Of a DNA stretch of 64,000 bases, positions 36,508-44,693 are shown piece after piece; the first letter of the stretch is position 1, and the number at the start of each line of letters is the position of its first letter. The stretch lies in contig NZ_CP114014.1 of the NCBI RefSeq assembly GCF_040581415.1, positions 5,022,001-5,086,000 on the forward strand, read 5' to 3'. A program made the position numbers and the translations under genes. The notes beneath the pieces are model-generated. The model did no database searches, was not told the origin of the DNA, and saw only the letters and a program-made list of their open reading frames with translations. The DNA comes from Paraconexibacter sp040581415 (lineage in GTDB: Bacteria > Actinomycetota > Thermoleophilia > Solirubrobacterales > Solirubrobacteraceae).

Positions 36508-39027
36508 TCAGGTCCGCCGCAGCCCCGGCAGGCTCGGGTGACCGACCGCCGGATGTAGCCGGCCGGAGAGGTGCGGGAGGCGGTCGGCGAGCGCCGCCGG
36601 GCGGCCGAGGTGGTATCCCTGCGCCGCGTCCACGCCGAACGCGGTGAGCATCGCAACCGTCGCGTCGTCCCCGACGAACTCGGCGACGGTGCGGGCGTTC
36701 AGGCCGCGCGTGATGTCGACCACGGCACGCACGACGAGCTGGTCGCTGGGCGTGGTGCACAGGTGGCGGATGAACTCGCCGTCGATCTTCAGGTAGTCGA
36801 AGTCGAGGTGCTTGAGGTAGTAGAAGGACGCGAAGCCGGCCCCGAAGTCGTCCAGCGCGATCTGGCAGCCGAGCGTGCGCAGGTCGCGGGCCAGGGCACG
36901 GGCACGCTCGATGTTGGTGATCGCCGCGGTCTCGGTGATCTCGATGATCAGGCGCCCGGGGGTGATCGTGTACTGCTCCAGGAGGCCGGCGACGAACGCG
37001 CTGAGGCTCGGGTCGGTGATCGTCTTGCCGGAGACGTTGACCGAGAGTGCGAGGTCGACGCCGGCGGCGTGGCTGTCGGCGAGCAGGCCGACCGCCTGCG
37101 TGATGACCCATTGGTCGATGCGCGTCATGAGGCCGAAGCGCTCGGCGTTGTAGAGGAACGTGCCCGGCGGGATCAGGTCACCGTGCCCGTCCGGGAGGCG
37201 CAGGAGCAGCTCGAACGTCGGTGGCGTCGGCGCTGAGAGCGAGACGATCGGCTGGGCGTGCAGGACGAACGTGCTCTCGTCGACGGCCGTGGACAGACGC
37301 TGGTTCCAGTTCTCGCGGACGGTGATCTGCGCCTGGCGGTTCGCGGTGCGCTCGTACACGCAGTACCGATCCTTGCCGGCGTCCTTCGCGTCGTACATCG
37401 CGATGTCGGCCTCGACCACGAGCTCGTCTGCGGTCAGGTCGTCGTCGGCAGCGAACAGCGTGATGCCGATCGAGACCGACACGTGCGCGTGGCGGTCGTG
37501 GCTGACGACGACGCCCTCGCGGCGGATGCTGGACAGCAGCTTCTCCGCGACGCGGACGGCGTCCGCTTCGTCGCTGCGGGTCAGGATCAGCGCGAACTCG
37601 TCCCCGCCGACGCGGGCGAGGACATCGGTGCTCCGGACGGCGGCGGCGAACATGCTGCCCACCCGGGCGATCAGGTCGTCGCCCACCGCGTGCCCGAGGG
37701 AGTCGTTGACGAACTTGAAACCGTCGAGGTCGAGGAAGAGCACCGCACCCGGCTCCCCGTAGCGCGCGGCCTCGGCGATGCAGCGGTCGAGCTCCTCGGT
37801 GAACCGCCTGCGGTTGTAGAGGCCGGTCAGAGCGTCGTGGTCGGCGAGGTGCTGGAGCTGCCCTTCGAACGCCTTGCGCTGGGAGAGATCCATGGCGTTG
37901 ACGATGATCATCCGCGGCTCGCCCTCGTGCGGCGGGACGACGGCCGCGCTGATCTGCACCCAGACGACGTGGCCGTCGCGATGCATCAGGCGGCACTCCA
38001 CCTCCGCTTTGTCGCTCGTCTCCCGGTCGAGCTCCTTCACGCGCTCGGTAAGCAGCCGCTGGTCCTCGGGGTGGACCAGCACGAGCAGCGAGACACCCGC
38101 GAGCTGCGCCACGGGCTGGCCGACCAGCGCCGCCATCGCCTCGTTGGCGGAGGCGATGCGCAGTCCCCCGCTGAGGAGCGCGTCGCTCGACAACAGGCAC
38201 ACACCGATCGGCGCCGCCTCGAAGGCGGTGCGAAAACGCTGCTCGGCGTGGTGCAGCGCCGCCTCCATCGCCGTCTGCTGCGTGACGTCCTGGATCGTGC
38301 CGGCGACCGCGACGACCGCACCGGAGTCGTCGATCACGGGCCGTGCCCGCAGCTGCAGATGCGCCTGGCTGCCGTCGGTCCGGGTCAGTCGGTAGCGCGC
38401 CTCACCGGCGACCGCGCCGTCCCGGGCGCGGCCCACGACCGCCTGGACCGCCGCGACGTCGTCCGGATGGATCGCCGCCCACCGAGCGCTCGGGTCCTCG
38501 TCCGGAGCGAGCTCGAAGATCCGCCGGAACTCGTCCGACGTGTGCCATTCGCCCGTCGCCTCGTCACGGCGCCACGAGCCCATCTGCCCGATGGCCTGGG
38601 CCTCGTTCAGCGCCTCGTGCTCGGCGGCGATCGCCGCCTCGACGCGTGCCTGGGACATGTCGCGGAACATCGCCGGCGTCTGCAGCAGCCGGCCGAACGA
38701 CGAGCGCAGGCTGAGGTACGTGATGCCGACCCCCGCACCGACGATGTCCCAGATCGCCATCTGCCAGCTGAACGCCTGGCGCATCGCCTCCCCGTGGGCG
38801 TCCGCCGCGACGAGCGGCATCAACAGGTGGGCGGCGTGCGCGCCATGATGCACCCCGCACGTGAGAAAGATCAGCGCGGTGGCGACGCCGAGCGCGTTGG
38901 TGCGGACCTGCCGGGTGCGCACGAGGCCGCCGGTGATCACCCACACGATCGCGAAGTAGCAGCCCGCGATGACCGTGTTCGCTGCGGCCGCCACCGGCCA
39001 GACCTCGATGGCGGACACGCGGATCAT
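36508..39027 (-). CDS. Membrane GGDEF-EAL protein with ethylene-receptor-like sensor domain
   Basis: An 839-residue cyclic-di-GMP enzyme. Residues 1-110 form three membrane helices with Y24, I27 and the pair C57/H61 (LTCGVHHGAHAAH), matching the metal-binding pattern of ethylene receptors. Two PAS domains follow (about 140-255 and 265-385). The GGDEF domain has an intact GGDEF (474-478) and the RSTD inhibitory site five residues before it. The EAL domain reads FELLLRL in place of EAL but keeps NVSG, IEITET, LDDFGAG, YLKIDGE, AEFVGD and AQGYHLGRP, so both activities are possible. The start at 39027 places the first helix correctly; no Shine-Dalgarno sequence is obvious. It is divergent from a small membrane protein gene. 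Confidence 0.88.
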   Translation of the reverse strand: MIRVSAIEVWPVAAAANTVIAGCYFAIVWVITGGLVRTRQVRTNALGVATALIFLTCGVHHGAHAAHLLMPLVAADAHGEAMRQAFSWQMAIWDIVGAGVGITYLSLRSSFGRLLQTPAMFRDMSQARVEAAIAAEHEALNEAQAIGQMGSWRRDEATGEWHTSDEFRRIFELAPDEDPSARWAAIHPDDVAAVQAVVGRARDGAVAGEARYRLTRTDGSQAHLQLRARPVIDDSGAVVAVAGTIQDVTQQTAMEAALHHAEQRFRTAFEAAPIGVCLLSSDALLSGGLRIASANEAMAALVGQPVAQLAGVSLLVLVHPEDQRLLTERVKELDRETSDKAEVECRLMHRDGHVVWVQISAAVVPPHEGEPRMIIVNAMDLSQRKAFEGQLQHLADHDALTGLYNRRRFTEELDRCIAEAARYGEPGAVLFLDLDGFKFVNDSLGHAVGDDLIARVGSMFAAAVRSTDVLARVGGDEFALILTRSDEADAVRVAEKLLSSIRREGVVVSHDRHAHVSVSIGITLFAADDDLTADELVVEADIAMYDAKDAGKDRYCVYERTANRQAQITVRENWNQRLSTAVDESTFVLHAQPIVSLSAPTPPTFELLLRLPDGHGDLIPPGTFLYNAERFGLMTRIDQWVITQAVGLLADSHAAGVDLALSVNVSGKTITDPSLSAFVAGLLEQYTITPGRLIIEITETAAITNIERARALARDLRTLGCQIALDDFGAGFASFYYLKHLDFDYLKIDGEFIRHLCTTPSDQLVVRAVVDITRGLNARTVAEFVGDDATVAMLTAFGVDAAQGYHLGRPAALADRLPHLSGRLHPAVGHPSLPGLRRT

Positions 39028-39068
39028 CCGTGCGACGCGCAGCGGGGATCGGGCGAGCTGTCCACGTC

Positions 39069-39115
39069 CAGGGTATATCGGCAGCCAGTGTCCACACTTG
39101 AGCGCGCCGCTCAAG
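39069..39115. promoter_or_regulatory. Divergent promoter region with 19-bp inverted repeat
   Basis: CTTGAGCG (39097-39104) and CGCTCAAG (39108-39115) form a perfect inverted repeat with a 3-bp spacer. A TATA-rich -10-like stretch (GGTATATCGG, 39072-39081) lies between it and the GGDEF-EAL start. The repeat is well placed to bind a regulator of both divergent genes. Confidence 0.45.
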
Positions 39116-39145
39116 GTCGGGCGCGCAGGTGCCGACAGACAGGGG

Positions 39146-39682
39146 ATGGGCCCAGCGCTCGGCACGCTCGACGACCCACCGCCGCTCGATCCCCAGCTCG
39201 TCCTGCGGTACGTCACCGCAGCCGTCGCGGTCACGGCCGGCCTCTGGCACCTTGCCGGCGCGGCCTCGTTGCCCGCGGAGGCCAGCGCGACGATCGCGGG
39301 TGGCGTGGCCCTCGGCGCCGGCCAGCTGGCCTGGGCGGCATGGCTGTGCGCTCGCCCCTCGCGTCGCTGCCTGGCGATCGGCGCCACCGCCGGGGTCGTG
39401 CTGCTGGCGGCGGCCGGCGCGCTGATCGTCCGGACCGGCACCGGCGGGGCCACTCCCGGCGTCGTGACCGGGCTGACCGTGCAGGTCGTGCTGCTCCTCC
39501 TCGCCTCCGTCGGCCTGCAACGCCGGCCCGCAGCCGCGACGCTCCGCGCAGCGGCACGTGGCGGGGCCGTCGTGAGTGCGGTCACGCTCAGCGTCGTCGC
39601 TGCCGGGGGCTTCCACGCCCATCCGGCCGGCGCGGCCGACCAGCGCAGCACGAACCCGTCCTTCCTCTGTCACCTGGTGTGA
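39146..39682 (+). CDS. Small integral membrane protein of unknown function
   Basis: A 178-residue protein with four or five predicted membrane helices. The first has VTAAVAVTAGLWHLAGAAS, the second GVALGAGQLAWAAWL, and two more lie near residues 85-135. The C-terminus is short and outside the membrane, with FHAHPAGAADQRS. I cannot name the family. It shares a 118-bp divergent promoter region with the GGDEF-EAL sensor, which suggests a linked role. The ATG at 39146 is preceded by AGGGG with too short a spacing to be a normal ribosome binding site. Confidence 0.65.
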   Translation: MGPALGTLDDPPPLDPQLVLRYVTAAVAVTAGLWHLAGAASLPAEASATIAGGVALGAGQLAWAAWLCARPSRRCLAIGATAGVVLLAAAGALIVRTGTGGATPGVVTGLTVQVVLLLLASVGLQRRPAAATLRAAARGGAVVSAVTLSVVAAGGFHAHPAGAADQRSTNPSFLCHLV

Positions 39683-39731
39683 GCGCGGGTCGCGTGTACC
39701 CGGGTCATCGGTGACACGCTCTGCGCGCCGG

Positions 39732-39764
39732 GTTCGGGCCGCTGACCCGAACGCGCGCTAGCGT
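39732..39764 (+). promoter_or_regulatory. Hairpin and -10 box before the methyltransferase gene
   Basis: GTTCGGG (39732-39738) and CCCGAAC (39746-39752) form a 7-bp stem with a 7-nt loop. TAGCGT (39759-39764) follows, 16 nt before the GTG start. The hairpin may end the upstream transcript or be an operator. Confidence 0.4.
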
Positions 39765-39780
39765 CGACCACCTGTCCCAC

Positions 39781-40716
39781 GTGCCATCAGCCCCGTCCTC
39801 GCCGGATGGCGACGACACCGCCGCTCGCAGCCTCGCCCACTGGAGCGAAGCCGGCCGGACGGAGATGGAGTCCTTCTACGCGTTCGCCGCGCTCGACTAC
39901 ACGCTGCTCGCGCGGGTCCTCGACTGGGACGCGCTCCTCGGCGACGTGCTCGCGCGCCGCCCCAACCGGGCGCAGCCACTGCGGCTCCTCGATGTCGCGT
40001 GCGGCTCGGGCAAGTTCCCGGCCGCGCTGCTGGCCGCCGACGCCCTCACCGCCGTCGCCGCCGCCGGGGTCCAGTACGACCTGCTCGACCCGAGCGCCTT
40101 CTCGATCGCCGAGGCGGCTGCGGTCCTGCGGCCGCCGCTGTCGGCCGCCGCCCGCTACGAGACGACGCTCGAGGACCTCGATCCGGGCGCCGGGCCGTGG
40201 GACGTCGTCTGGGCCACGCACGCGCTGTACGCCCTGCCCCCGGACCACCTCGACGCGGCCGCCGAGCGGTTCGTCGCCGCGATCGCCCCCGGCGGCTGCG
40301 GCTTCATGGCCCAGGGCGCGTACGCCGGCCACTACCTCGCGGTCTATCGGGCTTTCCTGGACGGGGTCCGCGGCGGGGCGGGCACGCCGTACCTCTCCGG
40401 CGAGGACGTCGCGGCTGCCCTCGCCCGGGCCGCCGAGCCGCGCGGGCTCACGTGCAGCACCCACCACCTGCGCTACGAGCACCGCGTGCCCGTCGCCGCC
40501 GAAGCGCTGCTCGAGGGCTACCTGCAGCGCTGCCTGTTCGACGACGCCCTCGGCCTCGCGGGGCTGCGCGAGGCGCCGGTGCTGGGCGACTACCTCGCCG
40601 GCTGCCGCGACGACGGCGCCGCGGCGTACCGCTTCCCGCAGGACGTCGTCTGCTTCGCCCTCACCCCGGCCGGGGCAGCGCCCGCCTGGTCGGCGCCGCA
40701 GACGCGCCCGACCTGA
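39781..40716 (+). CDS. Class I SAM-dependent methyltransferase
   Basis: A 311-residue protein with the Rossmann-type methyltransferase core. Motif I is LRLLDVACGSGKFPAALL (residues about 67-84), the acidic residue ending strand 2 is in VQYDLLDPS, and the post-motif region is PWDVVWATHALYALPPDHLD. The second half is helical and probably covers the substrate pocket. The substrate is not evident. The GTG start at 39781 is the first one compatible with the upstream -10 box; no Shine-Dalgarno sequence is seen. Its 3' end overlaps the convergent membrane-protein gene by 56 bp. Confidence 0.78.
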   Translation: MPSAPSSPDGDDTAARSLAHWSEAGRTEMESFYAFAALDYTLLARVLDWDALLGDVLARRPNRAQPLRLLDVACGSGKFPAALLAADALTAVAAAGVQYDLLDPSAFSIAEAAAVLRPPLSAAARYETTLEDLDPGAGPWDVVWATHALYALPPDHLDAAAERFVAAIAPGGCGFMAQGAYAGHYLAVYRAFLDGVRGGAGTPYLSGEDVAAALARAAEPRGLTCSTHHLRYEHRVPVAAEALLEGYLQRCLFDDALGLAGLREAPVLGDYLAGCRDDGAAAYRFPQDVVCFALTPAGAAPAWSAPQTRPT

Positions 40717-41662
40717 GGGACCGCCGCCGGTACGCCGTCGACACCACGATCACCAGGCACACCGTCGCCGCCGCCACGTCGGCCGCAAGCTCCTGCGCGG
40801 CGCCGACGGAGTCGTCGTACGGCTCGCTCCAGAAGGGCACCACGACGCCGACCAGCACCGAGCCAGCGATGAGCGCGACGGTGTGGTCGGCGGTCCAGCG
40901 CCGGCTGCGCGACCACGTGCCGAGGACCACGACCGCGAGGAGCAGGACGAAGACCCCGAAGACGAGGGCGGCCGCGTTCTCGCCGGGCAGGTAGAGCAGG
41001 TACGCCCCGAACCCGAGCCCCGCGACCACCAGGGGGCCCGGGACACGGACGTCGGTCGCGGGCCGCGGCCGCCACCGCAGAGCGGCGACCACGAGGACCG
41101 CGACCGCCGCCGCGGCCGCCGCCATCTGGACCGGTTCGGCCTGGAAGCCGTGACCCACCTCGTCCTTGACCCCGAAGTGGTTGATGACCGTGGCCAGCAC
41201 GTACACGCCGGCGACCCACGATCGGCTGCGCCGGGTGAGCCACGGCTCGGAGCCCCGTCGCGACCAGCACTCGGCGACCGCGATCGGTGCGACGATGCTC
41301 GCGACGACGTGGCCGGCGACGAACGCCAGCAGGTAGTAGAGGCTGATGTCCAGGCCGTCGACGTGGACCGGGTGCTGGAAGTCGTAGCGGTCGTACGCCG
41401 GGTTGAACAGCGACTGGTCGACGAGGCCGGCCTGCAGGACGCCGAACGCGGCGCCGAGCAGCACGATCGTCGGCCAGCCCCGACCGGTCCGGCGCGCGAC
41501 CTCGCGGATCAGCAGCGCCGCGCCGCCGTACAGGGGACCGACGAACAGCAGGATCACCGGGATGTCGGTGAGCGGGTACCCGCCCCACGACATCTCGGCG
41601 AACCACGGGGCCAGCACCAGGACGGCGAGCACCGGCGGCCATTTCGTCTTCTCGATCGGCAT
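40661..41662 (-). CDS. Polytopic membrane protein of unknown function
   Basis: A 333-residue protein with about eight to ten hydrophobic helices, including VILLFVGPLYGGAALLI, VAGVYVLATVI and LVFGVFVLLLAVVVLG. Charged and His-containing loops such as FQHPVHVDGLD and INHFGVKDEVGHGF could bind a ligand or metal. I do not recognise the family. TAGCGT ends 7 nt before the ATG at 41662, so the message is probably leaderless. The C-terminal coding end overlaps the tail of the methyltransferase gene in the opposite direction. Confidence 0.72.
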   Translation of the reverse strand: MPIEKTKWPPVLAVLVLAPWFAEMSWGGYPLTDIPVILLFVGPLYGGAALLIREVARRTGRGWPTIVLLGAAFGVLQAGLVDQSLFNPAYDRYDFQHPVHVDGLDISLYYLLAFVAGHVVASIVAPIAVAECWSRRGSEPWLTRRSRSWVAGVYVLATVINHFGVKDEVGHGFQAEPVQMAAAAAAVAVLVVAALRWRPRPATDVRVPGPLVVAGLGFGAYLLYLPGENAAALVFGVFVLLLAVVVLGTWSRSRRWTADHTVALIAGSVLVGVVVPFWSEPYDDSVGAAQELAADVAAATVCLVIVVSTAYRRRSLRSGASAAPTRRALPRPG

Positions 41663-41959
41663 GCCGCCGACGCTAGGTGCGCGGCCCTGGCTGCGGCATC
41701 GGCCAGAGGTCTAGGCGGCGGCGACCGAAGTCTCGGCTGCCGCGTACCCCGAAGGAGCCACACCTTGCTGCGTCGTACTGCCCCTTGGCAGCCTTGCGCA
41801 GCAAGCATCGGCGGTCCGGGTGGCGCGGGCCGGACGAGCGCCGGTGCGTGGGCGGACGATCGGACGGATGTGCGATTGCTTGTCGGCGTTCGACGAGTAC
41901 CGTGCGCCGCGGTAGGTCGCGTTCCGTCCTTCTTTCCCCTTCCCGTCAGGTTCCCCAGC
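41663..41959. promoter_or_regulatory. 297-bp divergent intergenic region with nested hairpin and promoter
   Basis: Three things are visible. TAGCGT (41670-41675, minus) serves the membrane-protein gene. A nested hairpin has outer arms CTTGCTGCG (41764-41772) and CGCAGCAAG (41797-41805) and inner arms CTGCC (41778-41782) and GGCAG (41787-41791). For the plus-strand gene, TTGCTT (41876-41881) and TACCGT (41898-41903) are spaced 16 bp, leaving a leader of about 50 nt without a clear Shine-Dalgarno sequence. No coding frame of normal composition is present. Confidence 0.5.
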
Positions 41960-43213
41960 ATGATCCCCGCCCGGGCCGCCCGTGCCCTGCTCCCCGTCGC
42001 CGCCCTCGCCGCACTCGCTGCCGGCCCGGCCACCGCGGTCGCGGCCAAGAAGCCCGTCCCGCCCCGTCAGCCGGCCCAGAAGGCCCAGGTCCGGCTCGCG
42101 CCGCTCGCGGTGAGCGCGCTGTCGTTCATCGGCTCGAACCTCGCCTCCGGCGTCATCTCCAAGGTCGGCGGCGACGCCTTCGGCGCGGTGCTGTCCCAGG
42201 TCGGGTTCGCCGATCCGGCAGCGCAGCAACTGGCCGAGCTGAAGGCCGTCGGCGTCAAGCTTGACCGCATCGAGGCCTCGGTCGACAAGCTGCACGACGA
42301 GGTGCTGCGGACGTCCGTCTCGCTCCACAACGCCCGGCTGAACGCGGTCCGGCACTCGGCCAGCGAGCTTGTGGGCCGTGTCATGCACGCCGTCGACCTG
42401 CTCCAGGACCTGGCGAACGGCAAGTACACCGACCCCACGCTGCGCGCCGAGAAGCGGCAGGAGCTGCTGAACCTCATCGAGACGAAGCTCAAGGACGAGC
42501 AGAACTTCCTGAACCACGTCATCTACAGCCCGCAGGGCAACGACGACATCGTCCACATGGCCTACCGCGCCGAGCGCGTCGGGAACCGCTTCTTCACGTC
42601 GGACGACGGCCGCGCCGCCGGCCGCATCTTCGACTACTACCAGACGGCCAACTCCCTGCTGCTCATGCTGCGCGTCGAGTACGAGTACTCGAGCGTGAAG
42701 GCGGACTCGACGGACGGCTACAAGGCCGAGAAGCGTGCCGCGGTCAAGTCGCTCATCGACAAGCAGTACACCGCGCGCGCACCGGGCTACGCGAAGCTGC
42801 CGTTCCTGCTCGGCGGCGACTACGAGATCGTCGACACGAAGACCGGCATCGTCTGGGAGGCGCCGCGGCCCGGGATCTACCTCTCCGACCAGATCCAGGA
42901 CTTCCTGAACGTCGGCCACCACATCCCGTCGCTCGCCGAGACGCGCAAGCTCGTGAGCGGAAGGACGACCGGACAGACCCCGACGGCCTACCTGCGCGCC
43001 CAGGGCTGGACGCTGCCGACGCACTGCGACCGCGACAACCAGGACTACCGGCAGAACTCCTACCCGGCGACCGAGACGGTCTACTGGACCACAGACCGCT
43101 CGGGCACCCGGCGCTATGCCTGGGCCATGCACGACGACGGCGCAGGCCTGCTGGCCCGGGCGTGCGTCATGTTCGTCCGCCAGCCGCGGGCGGACCACCG
43201 CTACTACTACTGA
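41960..43213 (+). CDS. Secreted helical protein with Lcl-like C-terminal domain
   Basis: A 417-residue exported protein. Residues 1-29 are a signal peptide (LLPVAALAALAAGPATAVAA). A Gly/Ala-rich hydrophobic stretch follows (SALSFIGSNLASGVISKVGG, about 45-75), then a helical region with heptad character (LKAVGVKLDRIEASVDKLHD, about 95-180). The C-terminal 120 residues contain DTKTGIVWEAP, GWTLPTHCD, ETVYWTTDRSG and ACVMFVRQ, which resembles the DUF1566/Lcl-type domain of bacterial surface proteins. The hydrophobic helix plus amphipathic bundle recalls helical pore-forming toxins, but this is speculation. It is followed by a strong hairpin terminator. Confidence 0.7.
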   Translation: MIPARAARALLPVAALAALAAGPATAVAAKKPVPPRQPAQKAQVRLAPLAVSALSFIGSNLASGVISKVGGDAFGAVLSQVGFADPAAQQLAELKAVGVKLDRIEASVDKLHDEVLRTSVSLHNARLNAVRHSASELVGRVMHAVDLLQDLANGKYTDPTLRAEKRQELLNLIETKLKDEQNFLNHVIYSPQGNDDIVHMAYRAERVGNRFFTSDDGRAAGRIFDYYQTANSLLLMLRVEYEYSSVKADSTDGYKAEKRAAVKSLIDKQYTARAPGYAKLPFLLGGDYEIVDTKTGIVWEAPRPGIYLSDQIQDFLNVGHHIPSLAETRKLVSGRTTGQTPTAYLRAQGWTLPTHCDRDNQDYRQNSYPATETVYWTTDRSGTRRYAWAMHDDGAGLLARACVMFVRQPRADHRYYY

Positions 43214-43227
43214 CGGACCGGCCACGA

Positions 43228-43257
43228 CCCGCGGGCGGCCACGGAGCCGCCCGCGGG
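43228..43257 (+). terminator. Strong GC hairpin after the secreted protein gene
   Basis: CCCGCGGGCGGC (43228-43239) and GCCGCCCGCGGG (43246-43257) pair over 12 bp with a 6-nt loop. It is 15 nt past the stop codon. No T-run follows. Confidence 0.6.
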
Positions 43258-43267
43258 CCGTTCGCCC

Positions 43268-43273
43268 TACGCT
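43268..43273 (+). promoter_or_regulatory. -10 hexamer of the DAHP synthase gene
   Basis: TACGCT lies 9 nt before the ATG at 43283, with no ribosome binding site between. The transcript is probably leaderless or nearly so. Confidence 0.45.
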
Positions 43274-43282
43274 GTGGGTCCG

Positions 43283-44680
43283 ATGAACTGGACCGTCGAC
43301 ATTCCCGCAGACGACCTTCCGTCGCTGCCCCCGCTCCCCGCCGACCTGCGGACGGCGCTCGACGAGGCGCTCGCCCGCCCGGCCGTGCAGCAGCCGAGCT
43401 GGCCCGACCCCGAGTACGTGGTCAAGGTGAGGTCGCTGCTGGAGGCCGTCCCGCCGATCACCGTCCCGGCCGAGGTCGACCGCCTGCAGACGCGCCTCGG
43501 CGCGGTCGCCCGCGGCGAGGCCTTCCTGCTCCAGGGCGGCGACTGCGCGGAGACGTTCCTCGACAACACCGAGGAGCACCTGCGCGGGACGATCCGCACG
43601 CTGCTGCAGATGGCCGTCGTCCTCACCTACGGCGCGGCCACGCCCGTCGTCAAGGTCGGCCGCATCGCCGGCCAGTACGCCAAGCCGCGCAGCTCGGACG
43701 TCGACGCACTGGGCCTGCCGTCCTACCGCGGCGACATGGTCAACGCGTTCGAGGCGGACCCCGTGGCCCGCGTGCCCGATCCGGGCCGCCTGCTGCGCGC
43801 CTACGCCAACGCCGCCGCGGCGATGAACCTGACGCGCGCCATCACCGGCGCCGGCCTCGCCGACCTGCACCACGTCCACGAGTGGAACATGGACTTCGTC
43901 TCGCAGTCCAACGCCGGCGAGCGCTACGAGCAGGTCGCCCAGGAGATCGACCGCGGCCTGCGCTTCATGTCCGCCTGCGGCGTCGACGACAGCTCGCTGC
44001 GGACCGTCGAGATGTACTGCAGCCACGAGATGCTCGTCCTCGACTACGAGCGCGCGATGCTGCGGCTCGATGGCGGCCGGATCTACGACCTGTCCGCCCA
44101 CCAGCTGTGGATCGGCGACCGCACCCGTCAGCTCGACGGCGCCCACGTCGCGCTCGGCGCCCTGATCGCGAACCCGGTCGGCGTCAAGATCGGCCCGAAG
44201 ACCACGCCGGAGGACGCCGTCGCCCTCGTCGAGCGCCTGGACCCGGACCGCATCGACGGCCGCGTCACGCTCGTCGCCCGCATGGGCAACGACCGCGTGC
44301 GCGAGCAGCTGCCCGCCATCGTGAACGCCGTGCGCGAGACCGGCCACCTGCCGGTCTGGCAGTGCGACCCGATGCACGGCAACACCGAGGAGTCGCCCAG
44401 CGGCTACAAGACGCGCGACTTCGAGCGGGTCGTCGACGAGGTGAAGGGCTTCTTCGAGGTCCACCACGAGCTCGGGACTCACCCCGGCGGCATCCACGTC
44501 GAGCACACTGGCGAGGACGTCACCGAGTGCGTCGGCGGCGCGCAGAACATCCTGCACGACCAGCTGAGCGCCCGCTACGAGACGGCGTGCGATCCGCGCC
44601 TGAACACGCAGCAGTCGCTCGAGCTGTCGTTCCTCGTGGCCGAGATGCTGCGCGGCGCGCCCGTCGCCCGGACCTCGTAG
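43283..44680 (+). CDS. aroG: Class II 3-deoxy-7-phosphoheptulonate (DAHP) synthase
   Basis: A 465-residue enzyme for the first step of the shikimate pathway, joining phosphoenolpyruvate and erythrose 4-phosphate. The plant/actinobacterial class II motifs are intact: LLQGGDCAETF with the metal-binding cysteine (about residue 82), GRIAGQYAKPRSSD, LWIGDRTRQLDGAHV, KIGPKTTPED, RMGNDRVREQLP, WQCDPMHGNT and EHTGEDVTECVGG. Length is typical. It stands alone, with its own promoter and a hairpin terminator just upstream. It converges on the CurA-like gene, 13 bp between the stop codons. Confidence 0.95.
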   Translation: MNWTVDIPADDLPSLPPLPADLRTALDEALARPAVQQPSWPDPEYVVKVRSLLEAVPPITVPAEVDRLQTRLGAVARGEAFLLQGGDCAETFLDNTEEHLRGTIRTLLQMAVVLTYGAATPVVKVGRIAGQYAKPRSSDVDALGLPSYRGDMVNAFEADPVARVPDPGRLLRAYANAAAAMNLTRAITGAGLADLHHVHEWNMDFVSQSNAGERYEQVAQEIDRGLRFMSACGVDDSSLRTVEMYCSHEMLVLDYERAMLRLDGGRIYDLSAHQLWIGDRTRQLDGAHVALGALIANPVGVKIGPKTTPEDAVALVERLDPDRIDGRVTLVARMGNDRVREQLPAIVNAVRETGHLPVWQCDPMHGNTEESPSGYKTRDFERVVDEVKGFFEVHHELGTHPGGIHVEHTGEDVTECVGGAQNILHDQLSARYETACDPRLNTQQSLELSFLVAEMLRGAPVARTS

Positions 44681-44693
44681 CCCCAGCCGGGGC

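Noticed and set aside
39028..39651. N-terminal extension of the GGDEF-EAL protein
   Set aside because: It would run antisense through the small membrane protein gene and over the inverted repeat in the promoter; the ethylene-receptor-like domain begins right at 39027.
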